Positions 54,870 through 62,379 of a DNA stretch of 64,000 nucleotides are shown here, piece after piece. Positions within the stretch are counted from its first letter, which is position 1; each line of letters opens with the position of its first letter. The notes beneath the pieces are model-generated. The model was not told the origin of the DNA. It ran no database searches and was given only the letters and a program-made list of their open reading frames with translations. The stretch comes from Novosphingobium pokkalii. Its GTDB lineage: Bacteria; Pseudomonadota; Alphaproteobacteria; Sphingomonadales; Sphingomonadaceae. Position numbers and translations under genes: made by a program. The DNA is taken from assembly GCF_014652855.1 (NCBI RefSeq), contig NZ_BMZP01000004.1, positions 185,235 through 249,234 on the forward strand. Reading direction: 5' to 3'.

Positions 54870-55475
54870 GTCCGCTTGATCGACCTCGTCCGCCTCGTCG
54901 GCAACGCTCTCGTCGTCGCGATTGCCGGTCAGCACGGCATAGGCCTCGTCCACCGGATCGAGCAGGCCCGCCGCGCGCAATTCGCCGATGCCGGGCAGAT
55001 CGGCCCGGCTGGCCAGGCCGAAATGGGTGAGGAACGCAGGCGTGGTGGCATAGATCGTGGGCCGGCCCGGCACTTCGCGCCGCCCGGCCACGCGCACCCA
55101 GCCTGCCTCCATCAAGACATCGAGCGTGCCCTTGGCGGTCTGCACGCCGCGAATGGCCTCGATCTCGGCACGGCTGACGGGTTCGTGATAGGCGATGATC
55201 GCCAGCGCCTCGGTCGCCGCGCGCGACAGGCGGCGCACCTCTTCCTTTTCCCGGCGCAGCAGGTGCGCAAGGTCTGGCGCCGTCTGGAAATGCCAGCGCC
55301 CGCCGCGTTCCACCAGGTTTACCCCACGCGCCGCATAGTGCGCGGCCAGTTCGGCCAGCGCCGGGCGCACGTCTGCCCCGCCGAGATGGCGCGAAATCTC
55401 GTCCGCCCGCAGCGGCTCCTGCGCGGCAAACAGCGTGGCTTCCACCGCGCGCAGCAGATCGTCGAGCACGCTCAT
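54867..55475 (-). CDS. scpB: Segregation and condensation protein B
   Basis: A 202-aa winged-helix protein of the SMC-ScpAB condensin: LLRAVEATLFAAQEPLRADEISRHLG, LLRREKEEVRRLSRAATEALAIIAYHEPVSRAEIEAIRGV and the second winged helix GWVRVAGRREVPGRPTIYATTPAFLTHFGL. The C-terminal 20 residues are acidic (DDESVADEADEVDQAD), and the stop codon belongs to the adjoining palindromic element. ATG 55475 overlaps the scpA stop by 4 bp. Confidence 0.94.
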   Translation of the reverse strand: MSVLDDLLRAVEATLFAAQEPLRADEISRHLGGADVRPALAELAAHYAARGVNLVERGGRWHFQTAPDLAHLLRREKEEVRRLSRAATEALAIIAYHEPVSRAEIEAIRGVQTAKGTLDVLMEAGWVRVAGRREVPGRPTIYATTPAFLTHFGLASRADLPGIGELRAAGLLDPVDEAYAVLTGNRDDESVADEADEVDQAD

Positions 55476-56296
55476 GGCCGGGCCGCCGGCAGCGGCCGGA
55501 TCAGCAATGGGCCAAAGCATTCGTCCTGCACCAGTTCCACCCGCCCCTGCTTGGCCAGTTCCAGCGCCGCGAGGAAGCTGGAGGCGAGCGCCGAGCGCGC
55601 CAGTTGCCGGTCGGTGTCGCTGGTGATCGCCATCGGCGGCAGAAAGGCGCGCAAGTCCCGCCATTCCAGGCTCGCGCCAAGCAGCGCGGAAATGCGCGCC
55701 AGGGCAGCATCGAGCGTCATCACCGGCCGCTCGCGCACCATGTGCACCACAGGGCGGTTGCGGTGCTGGATCTGGCCATAGGCCTGGATCAGATCGAACA
55801 GGCCCGCCTGCCAGCGGGAGCGCCGCGCCAGGCTCAGGCCTTCGGGCGCGCCACGGGCAAAGACATCGCGCCCCAGCCGGTCCCGCGCCATCAGCCGCGC
55901 GCCCGCCTCGCGCATCGCGCCCAGCCGTTGCAGCCGCAATTGCAAACGTAGCGCCATTTCTTCCGGGCTTGGCTGCATGTCGGGATCGCGCGGCAGCAGC
56001 AGCAGCGATTTCAGGTAGGCAAGCCAGGCGGCCATCACCAGGTAATCGGCCGCCAGTTCCAGCTTCAGCGCCTCGGCCCGTTGGATATAGTCGAGATACT
56101 GGTCCACCAGTTCGAGGATCGAGATCTTGCGCAGATCGACCTTTTGCCGCCGCGCCAGATCGAGCAGCAGGTCGAGCGGCCCTTCCCAGCCATCGAGATC
56201 GAGGTAGAGCGCCTCGTCAGCCGAAACAGCGCCGGAAACCTCTGGAGGCAGGCCATCCCACAGGTCTTCGTCGGAAAGCGCTGCCCCCTCGGCCAT
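55472..56296 (-). CDS. scpA: Segregation and condensation protein A
   Basis: A 274-aa kleisin. The N-terminal SMC-binding part has LYLDLDGWEGPLDLLLDLARRQKVDLRKISILELVDQYLDYI and LAADYLVMAAWLAYLKSLLLLP. The C-terminal winged helix has TDRQLARSALASSFLAALELAKQGRVELVQDECFGPLLI. It bridges the SMC heads with ScpB in chromosome segregation. It begins 3 bp after nagZ; nagZ-scpA-scpB-tatABC is a familiar alphaproteobacterial order. Confidence 0.95.
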   Translation of the reverse strand: MAEGAALSDEDLWDGLPPEVSGAVSADEALYLDLDGWEGPLDLLLDLARRQKVDLRKISILELVDQYLDYIQRAEALKLELAADYLVMAAWLAYLKSLLLLPRDPDMQPSPEEMALRLQLRLQRLGAMREAGARLMARDRLGRDVFARGAPEGLSLARRSRWQAGLFDLIQAYGQIQHRNRPVVHMVRERPVMTLDAALARISALLGASLEWRDLRAFLPPMAITSDTDRQLARSALASSFLAALELAKQGRVELVQDECFGPLLIRPLPAARP

Positions 56297-56299
56297 GGG

Positions 56300-57316
56300 T
56301 CAGGCCAGTGCGAGCAGCGTGTCGCGTCGCGCGACAAGGTCCGCCTGCAACGCCGCATCGCGCGGCACGGCAGCCGCCGCCGTGGGCCCCAGCGCGCGAT
56401 CGAGCCGGGCGGCAGTCTGCTCGCCCATCGGGGCCAGCGCTTGGGCAATGCCGATCATGTCGGGCATTTTCGCCCAGCAGTTGAGCGCCAGGTCGCACCC
56501 GGCCGCCTGCGCCCGCGCCGCGCGTTCGGGCACGGTGCCGGTCAGGGCTTCCATGTCGAGATCGTCGGTCAGCAGCAGCCCGTCAAAGCCGATACGCCCC
56601 CGGATGATCTCACCCACCACGAAGGGCGACAGCGTGGCGGGAAGATCGGCATCCCACGCGGTGAAGCGCAAGTGCCCGGTCATGCCGATGGCGGCGTGGG
56701 CCAGTGCCTGGAACGGCGCCAGATCCGCCGCAAGCTCGGCCTCGCTGGCGGTGACCAGCGGGGTTTCCTTGTGGCTGTCCACCAGCGCCCGGCCATGGCC
56801 GGGCATGTGCTTGATCACCCCGGCCACGCCGGCGCGGGCCAGGCCATCGAGCACGGCGCGGCCCAATGCCGCCACCCGCTGCGGCTCGCGCCCCAGCGCG
56901 CGATCACCGATCACGTCGTGCGCGCCGGGCTGGCGCACATCGAGCAGCGGCAGGCAATCGACGCTGATGCCCGCTTCAGCGAGGTCCATAGCCAGGGCCT
57001 GCGCATTGGCGCGCGCTGCCTCGATCGCGCTGGCGGGTGCGACATCATAGAGCCGGTCGAAGGCTTCGCCGGTGGGATAGGGCGCCCAGACCGGCGGCTT
57101 CATCCGCGCCACCCGGCCGCCTTCCTGGTCGATCGAGATCAGCAGCCGGTCGCGCCCGTGCAGAGCGCGCAAGCTATCGGTCAGCGCGCGCAACTGCTCG
57201 CGGCTTTCCACGTTGCGGCCGAACAGAATGTAGCCAGCCGGATCGGCGTCCTGGAAAAAGGCGCGCTCGTCAGCGGTGAGAACGGGGCCGGAGAGGCCGA
57301 AAATGGCAGGAAGCAT
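56300..57316 (-). CDS. nagZ: Beta-N-acetylhexosaminidase NagZ
   Basis: A 338-aa family GH3 enzyme that removes N-acetylglucosamine from muropeptide fragments in the cytoplasm during cell-wall recycling. AGYILFGRNVESREQLRALT, ISIDQEGGRVARM, the catalytic loop KHMPGHGRALVDSHKETP (about 168-185) and nucleophile region LLTDDLDMEAL are clear. ATG 57316 (MLPAIFG) matches usual NagZ starts; ATG 57328 is four codons earlier. It heads the nagZ-scpAB cluster, and its product can influence beta-lactamase induction in other bacteria. Confidence 0.94.
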   Translation of the reverse strand: MLPAIFGLSGPVLTADERAFFQDADPAGYILFGRNVESREQLRALTDSLRALHGRDRLLISIDQEGGRVARMKPPVWAPYPTGEAFDRLYDVAPASAIEAARANAQALAMDLAEAGISVDCLPLLDVRQPGAHDVIGDRALGREPQRVAALGRAVLDGLARAGVAGVIKHMPGHGRALVDSHKETPLVTASEAELAADLAPFQALAHAAIGMTGHLRFTAWDADLPATLSPFVVGEIIRGRIGFDGLLLTDDLDMEALTGTVPERAARAQAAGCDLALNCWAKMPDMIGIAQALAPMGEQTAARLDRALGPTAAAAVPRDAALQADLVARRDTLLALA

Positions 57317-57384
57317 GGCCCCTGCCATCCCGAAATTTGCCGGCCATGGCAAGCCCTCCCGCGCGCAGGGCGGGGATGGCGGCG

Positions 57385-58080
57385 CTACTTGTGCAGTGCC
57401 TTGGCCAGCGCCTGGACCACGGCCGGCTCGGTCGCGGCCACGATCCGGTCCACCCCTTGCGCGTTGGGATGGAGATGATCGGGCAGTTGCAGCGACGGCT
57501 GGGCCAGGATCGGCTGAAGGAAGAACGGCACCAGCGCGGCATCGTACTTCTTCGCCAGCGACGGCCAGATCGGGTTGAACGCGGCAACATAATCCTGCCC
57601 CATGTTGGGCGCGGCGAGCATGCCGGTGAGCATCGCGGGAATGCCCCGCCGCTTGAGTTCGGCCAGGATCGCATCGAGATTGGCGCGCGTCTGCGCCGGG
57701 GGCAGGCCGCGCAACATGTCGTTGCCGCCCAGCCCGACCATGACCAGCGCCGGCTTTTGCGGCTGGTTGTCGAGCGTGAAGGCCAGCCTTTGCCGCGCGG
57801 CGGCGGTGGTATCGCCTGAAACCCCGGCATTGATCACCCGCGCTTTCACGCCCGCAGCGTTAAGCGCGGCTTCCAGCTTGGCCGGATAGCTCTGCCCCGC
57901 TTCAAGCTGGTATCCGGCATAGAGACTGTCGCCAAAGGCGAGGATCACCGGGGCATCGGCCGGAACCGATGCAGACGCGGTCGGGGCGGCGGAGCGGGTT
58001 TCCAGCGGATCGGGCGCCTTTTGCCCCGAGCAGGCCGCCAGCAGCAGGATCGACAGGACGGCAGGACCAAGAGCGCGCAT
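57385..58080 (-). CDS. TesA-like SGNH esterase, predicted lipoprotein
   Basis: A 231-aa SGNH hydrolase (arylesterase/TesA type). The signal ends in a lipobox (ILLLAACSG, Cys 17). SGNH blocks are FGDSLYAGYQLEAGQSYP (Ser), NAGVSGDTT (Gly), GLGGNDMLRG (Asn) and the Asp/His pair in LPDHLHPNAQG. It hydrolyses thioesters or lysophospholipids in the periplasm; here it would be membrane-tethered. It is divergent from ybbA/ybbP-type genes, the same neighbourhood as tesA-ybbA-ybbP in E. coli. Confidence 0.9.
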   Translation of the reverse strand: MRALGPAVLSILLLAACSGQKAPDPLETRSAAPTASASVPADAPVILAFGDSLYAGYQLEAGQSYPAKLEAALNAAGVKARVINAGVSGDTTAAARQRLAFTLDNQPQKPALVMVGLGGNDMLRGLPPAQTRANLDAILAELKRRGIPAMLTGMLAAPNMGQDYVAAFNPIWPSLAKKYDAALVPFFLQPILAQPSLQLPDHLHPNAQGVDRIVAATEPAVVQALAKALHK

Positions 58081-58168
58081 CGCATTTCCCAAAAAGGCAG
58101 TCGGCCCATCATGTCGTTGGTGGAATGGCCGGTTGCAAGAGGCTGGCGGTCTATGCCACTTCGGAGCA

Positions 58169-58858
58169 GTGACAAGCCCTGCCCCGCTCATTTCCGCCCG
58201 CGCGCTGACCCTGTCCCTGGGCCGCGACGCTGCCCGTGTCGATATTCTCAAGGGGCTGGACCTGGACGTGATGGCCGGGGAGACGGTGGCGCTGCTGGGC
58301 TCCTCGGGCTCGGGCAAATCGTCACTATTGGCCGTGCTGTCCGGGCTGGAACGGGCCAGCGGCGGCGTGCTGTTCGTGGCCGGGGCGGATTTCGCGACGC
58401 TGGAGGAAGACGGGCTGGCCACGGCCCGACGCGGCCGCATCGGCATCGTGCTCCAGGCGTTTCACCTGCTGCCGACGATGACCGCGCGCGAAAACGTGGC
58501 CACGCCGATGGAACTGGCCGGCATGACCGACGCCATGAGCCGCGCCGAAGCGGAATTGGCCGCCGTCGGGCTGGCCCACCGGCTCGACCATTATCCCGGC
58601 CAGCTTTCGGGCGGGGAGCAGCAGCGCGTAGCCATTGCCCGCGCGCTGGCGCCGCGCCCGGCCCTGCTGTTTGCCGACGAGCCGACCGGCAATCTGGACG
58701 CTGCCACCGGCGCCGCCGTGGCCGACCTGCTGTTCGACCGCGCCCGGCAAGCCGGGGCCACGCTGCTGATGGTCACGCATGATGAAGCCCTGGCGCAGCG
58801 CTGCGGGCGCATCCTGCGCCTGGCCGATGGGCGCATCGCCAGCGACGAAACGCGATGA
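58169..58858 (+). CDS. YbbA-type ABC transporter ATP-binding protein
   Basis: A 229-aa ATPase of the MacB/LolD group. Walker A LLGSSGSGKSSLLAVL, Q-loop IVLQAFHLLPTMTARENV, signature LSGGEQQRVAIARAL, Walker B ALLFADEPTGNLD and VTHDEALA are intact. It partners the FtsX-like permease that overlaps its stop. GTG 58169 (VTSPAPLIS) is chosen; TTG 58133 would add 12 residues. The pair probably extracts or moves lipid-linked substrates at the inner membrane. Confidence 0.9.
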   Translation: MTSPAPLISARALTLSLGRDAARVDILKGLDLDVMAGETVALLGSSGSGKSSLLAVLSGLERASGGVLFVAGADFATLEEDGLATARRGRIGIVLQAFHLLPTMTARENVATPMELAGMTDAMSRAEAELAAVGLAHRLDHYPGQLSGGEQQRVAIARALAPRPALLFADEPTGNLDAATGAAVADLLFDRARQAGATLLMVTHDEALAQRCGRILRLADGRIASDETR

Positions 58859-61419
58859 GCACGGCCCCCCGCGCGGATCGCGGCCAGTTGGGCTGGCGCG
58901 GGGCCTGGACCCTCGCCCGGCGCGGGCTGGACTGGAAATTCCGTGGCCTGCGCATCCTGGTCGTGTGCCTGGTGCTGGGCGTTGCCGCGCTGGCGGCGAT
59001 CGGCACCCTGACCGAGGCCGTGCGCGGCGAACTCGATCGGCGTGGGCAGGCCATGCTGGGCGGGGATGTCGAGGCGGAAATCGCCGGGCGCCAGGCCTTT
59101 GCCGCCGAGCAGGCCGCTTTCGCCCGCGCCGGGCGCTTGTCGATCGGGGCACGGATGCGCGCCATGGCCACGGTGCCCGGCGCCGATGGCACCGCCGTGC
59201 CGATCGAACTCAAGGCCATCGATCAGGCATGGCCGCTCTATGGCACGTTCACGCTGGCCGATGGCCGCGCTGCCGGCGCCCCCAACGCGCGCACCGCCTG
59301 GATCGCGCCGGGCGTGGCCGAGCGGCTGGGCGTGGCGACCGGGCAGAGCCTGCGCATCGGCCAGGCGACTTTCCGCATCGGCGGCGTGATCGGCGACGAG
59401 CCCGACCGGCTGGGCGAAGGCTTTGCGCTTGGCCCCACCGTGATCGTCAGCCGCGCCGGGCTCGATGCCACCGGCCTGGTCCAGCCCGGCGCCATGGTGC
59501 GGTGGAAATACCGCCTGCGCCTGCCCGCCTCCACTCCGGCGCAGAGCGTGGCCGACGCCCTGACGCACAAGTTTCCCGATGCCGGGCTGGAACTGCGCAC
59601 GCGCGACAAGGCTTCGCCCGGCCTGGATCGCTTCGTGTCGCGCATGGGGCAATTCCTGGCGCTGGTGGCGCTCGCCGCGCTGCTTATCGCCGGGATCGGC
59701 ATCGGCAATGGCGTGGCCTCTTACCTTGAGGCGCGGCGCGGCGCGATTGCCACGCTCAAGATCCTGGGCGCGACCGGGGCGGACATTGCGCGCATCTATC
59801 TCTTGCAACTGGGCCTCGCCACGCTGCTGGCGATTGCCGTGGGCCTGCTGCTGGGCCTGGCTGCCACGCCGCTGATCGGGCTGGCGCTGAAAGACCTCTT
59901 GCCGATCCCGGCCGGCCTGGTGCTGGCGCCGCGCGCGCTGGCCCTGGCGGCCGTGCAGGGTGCGCTGATCGCCGCGACTTTTGCCGCGCCGCCGCTGCTG
60001 CGGGCGCGGGCGGTTCCGGCCATGGCGCTGATGCGCGGACGCCTGGTGCCCCCGCGCGAGGGCTGGCGCGCCCGCGCCCTGGCCATGGGGCTGGGCCTGG
60101 CCGCGATCGCCGCCATTGCCGTGGCCGGGGCGGAGCAGCCGTGGCTGGCGGCCGGGTTCCTGGCGGCGGCGGGCGGCGTGGTGGCGTTGCTGGCGGGTCT
60201 GGGCTGGGCGCTGGTGCGCATTGCCGCGCGCCTGCCGCGCCCGCGCGCGCCGATCGCACGGATGGCGCTGGCCAACCTGCACCGCCCCGGCGCGCAGACC
60301 GGCGCGCTGGTGACGGCATTGGGCTTTGGCATGGCGGCGTTCGTGCTGCTGGCGGGCGTGCAGACCAGCCTTGATGCCAATATCGCCGCGCGTGTGCCAC
60401 AGCGCGCGCCCGATTACTTCGTGCTGGACGTGCCGCCTGCTGGCCTTCCCGCCTTCCGGCAGGTCGTGCTCAAGGCGGCACCAAGTGCGCGCATCCGCAC
60501 CGTGCCGGCGATGCGCGGCGCCATCGTCGCGTTCGGCCCGCCCGGTCACATGATCCGCGTGGCCGATCTGGCCCGCATTCCCGACGATGCCTGGGCGCTG
60601 CGCGGCGATCGCGGGCTGACTTTTGCCGATGCCCTGCCCGAAGGGAACGTGCTGACCGCCGGGCGCTGGTGGCCGGCCGGCTATCGCGGCGAACCGCTGG
60701 TCTCGGTGGATGAAAAGCTGGCCCAGGCCATCCACTTGAAGCTGGGCGACAGGATCACGGTGTCGCTGCTGGGGGTGGAGCGCAGCGCCAGGATCGCCTC
60801 GTTCCGGCGGATCGACTGGGACAGCTATGGCTTCAATTATGTGCTGGTGTTCAGCCCCAATGCGCTGGCCGATGCGCCCTACAACCTGGCGGCAACGATC
60901 GAGCTGGGCCCGGACAAGGGCAAGCCGGCGGTGTCGCGCGCGATCCTTTCGGGGCTGGTGCGCGCGCTGCCGTCCAGCTCGGTGATCGAGGTGGGGCCGG
61001 TGCTGAGCCAGGCGCGCAGCATCCTGGGGCAGATGGCCGTGGCGATCTTTGCCGCCGCCAGCGTGGCGATCCTGGCGGGCATGGCCGTGCTCGCCGGCGC
61101 CATCTCCGCCGCGCGGGCGCAGCGGCAATATGATGCCGTGGTGCTGCGTGTGCTGGGCGCGGGCTCTGCCCAGTTGCTGCTGCTGGTTCTGGCCGAGCAG
61201 GCACTGCTGGCGCTGCTGCTGGGCGGCGTGGCCCTGGCCCTGGGCACGGCCGGCGCCTGGGCGGTGGTGACGCAACTGTTCGATTTTGCCTGGCTGCCGG
61301 GCTGGGGCACGATCCTGGCCGTGCTGGGCGGCGCGCTGGCGCTGGTCATGGCGATGGCCCTGGGCGGTTCAGTCGGCGTCTTGCGCACGCGGCCCGCCCA
61401 GGCCCTTCGCGAGCTGTGA
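58855..61419 (+). CDS. YbbP-type FtsX-family ABC permease
   Basis: An 854-aa membrane protein with about ten TM segments. An N-terminal TM is followed by a periplasmic domain (about 55-255). A first FtsX block comes next (FLALVALAALLIAGIGIGNGVASYLEARRGAIATLKILGATGADI), then a second periplasmic domain and a C-terminal FtsX block (IFAAASVAILAGMAVLAGAISAARAQRQYDAVVLRVLGAGSAQL). Length and layout match YbbP. It starts by ATGA overlap with the ATPase gene. The export substrate of YbbAP systems is not established by the sequence. Confidence 0.9.
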   Translation: MSTAPRADRGQLGWRGAWTLARRGLDWKFRGLRILVVCLVLGVAALAAIGTLTEAVRGELDRRGQAMLGGDVEAEIAGRQAFAAEQAAFARAGRLSIGARMRAMATVPGADGTAVPIELKAIDQAWPLYGTFTLADGRAAGAPNARTAWIAPGVAERLGVATGQSLRIGQATFRIGGVIGDEPDRLGEGFALGPTVIVSRAGLDATGLVQPGAMVRWKYRLRLPASTPAQSVADALTHKFPDAGLELRTRDKASPGLDRFVSRMGQFLALVALAALLIAGIGIGNGVASYLEARRGAIATLKILGATGADIARIYLLQLGLATLLAIAVGLLLGLAATPLIGLALKDLLPIPAGLVLAPRALALAAVQGALIAATFAAPPLLRARAVPAMALMRGRLVPPREGWRARALAMGLGLAAIAAIAVAGAEQPWLAAGFLAAAGGVVALLAGLGWALVRIAARLPRPRAPIARMALANLHRPGAQTGALVTALGFGMAAFVLLAGVQTSLDANIAARVPQRAPDYFVLDVPPAGLPAFRQVVLKAAPSARIRTVPAMRGAIVAFGPPGHMIRVADLARIPDDAWALRGDRGLTFADALPEGNVLTAGRWWPAGYRGEPLVSVDEKLAQAIHLKLGDRITVSLLGVERSARIASFRRIDWDSYGFNYVLVFSPNALADAPYNLAATIELGPDKGKPAVSRAILSGLVRALPSSSVIEVGPVLSQARSILGQMAVAIFAAASVAILAGMAVLAGAISAARAQRQYDAVVLRVLGAGSAQLLLLVLAEQALLALLLGGVALALGTAGAWAVVTQLFDFAWLPGWGTILAVLGGALALVMAMALGGSVGVLRTRPAQALREL

Positions 61420-61836
61420 TCAGCGGAAGACGTCAACCTCATAGGGGTTCTTGGGATCGGGGCCATAGCGGTTGGGCCCGCGCGTGCCATCCAGGCACAT
61501 GAACACCAGCAGCGCAAACCAGCCCAGGATCGGCAGGAAAATCAGCAGGATCCACCAGGCCGAACGGTCGATGTCGTGCAGGCGGCGAACCCACACGGAG
61601 AGGCTGGGAATGAAATTGACCAGCGCGAACAGCCCGGAGATGGCATCGCCCACGCCGTTGAGCTGGGTGTTGATGCCCACCGACCAGCCCATGGTGGTAT
61701 AGGCCGTGCGCCCGAACAGCACCGTGATCGCCAGGTTCACCAGGAACCCGAACAGCGCGAACATCCAGTATTCCTTGCGCCGCGATCGCCCGGAAAACTC
61801 GAAGTAGCGGCGATAGGGCAACAGCATCCAGTTCAT
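61420..61836 (-). CDS. DUF805 membrane protein (copy 1)
   Basis: A 138-aa protein with the DUF805 signature: LLPYRRYFEFSGRSRRKEYWMFALF, then three to four TM segments, SVWVRRLHDIDRSAWWILL and the end GTRGPNRYGPDPKNP. No function is established for the family. It converges with the YbbP gene with no gap and is paired with a second DUF805 gene 22 bp upstream. Confidence 0.92.
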   Translation of the reverse strand: MNWMLLPYRRYFEFSGRSRRKEYWMFALFGFLVNLAITVLFGRTAYTTMGWSVGINTQLNGVGDAISGLFALVNFIPSLSVWVRRLHDIDRSAWWILLIFLPILGWFALLVFMCLDGTRGPNRYGPDPKNPYEVDVFR

Positions 61837-61858
61837 CGCAAGTCTCCAGGCAGGAAGG

Positions 61859-62278
61859 TCAGCCGAACACGTCGGTCAGATCGGGATTGATCGGATCGGG
61901 GCCAAAGCGGTTGGGCCCCGCCGTGCCCGGCAGGCACATGAACACGAGTGTAATCAACCCGCCCACGTAGGGAATGGCGCCCAGCAAAACATACCAGCCC
62001 GACTTGTCCTGATCGTGGAAGCGGCGGACCGACAAGGCCAGGCCCGCCCAGAACCAGCCAACTGCCGCAATCATGGCCAGAAGCGTGAGCAGCAGCGTAA
62101 CCGGATGCGACCACGGCAGCGCCCCGCCATCGCGCGGTGCGAAGGCAACGATCAGCCCCATGATCAATGCGATTTGCGCGATCAGCAGCACATGAAACAT
62201 CCAGTATTCCAGCCGCCGCGAACGCCCGTTGAAATCCAGCATCCGTTTGTAGGGCAAAATCATCCACTGCATCTGCAT
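61859..62278 (-). CDS. DUF805 membrane protein (copy 2)
   Basis: A 139-aa paralogue of its neighbour: ILPYKRMLDFNGRSRRLEYWMFHVLL, LALSVRRFHDQDKSGWYVLLGAIPYVGGLITLVFMCLPGTAGPNRFGPDPINP. Same topology, clearly diverged. The two probably arose by tandem duplication and may form a hetero-oligomer. A G-rich ribosome site (GGGGGG) lies right before the ATG. Confidence 0.92.
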   Translation of the reverse strand: MQMQWMILPYKRMLDFNGRSRRLEYWMFHVLLIAQIALIMGLIVAFAPRDGGALPWSHPVTLLLTLLAMIAAVGWFWAGLALSVRRFHDQDKSGWYVLLGAIPYVGGLITLVFMCLPGTAGPNRFGPDPINPDLTDVFG

Positions 62279-62324
62279 CCCCCCGTTTCAGAGGACGCAG
62301 ACAGCCAGAAAAATATCGAAAAGA

Positions 62325-62354
62325 CAAGAAAAAGGGGGCCGCAAAGCAGCCCCC
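62325..62354 (-). terminator. Rho-independent terminator of the TonB-dependent receptor
   Basis: On the minus strand GGGGGC-TGCTTTGCG-GCCCCC is followed by TTTTTCTTGTC. It lies 25 bp behind the receptor stop. Confidence 0.8.
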
Positions 62355-62379
62355 TCAAGTCTTGCGCTTCGCGTCCGGG

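Noticed and set aside
58591..61275. 894-codon open frame on the minus strand opposite the YbbA/YbbP genes
   Set aside because: Antisense shadow crossing two real genes; Gln/Arg/His-rich and without motifs.
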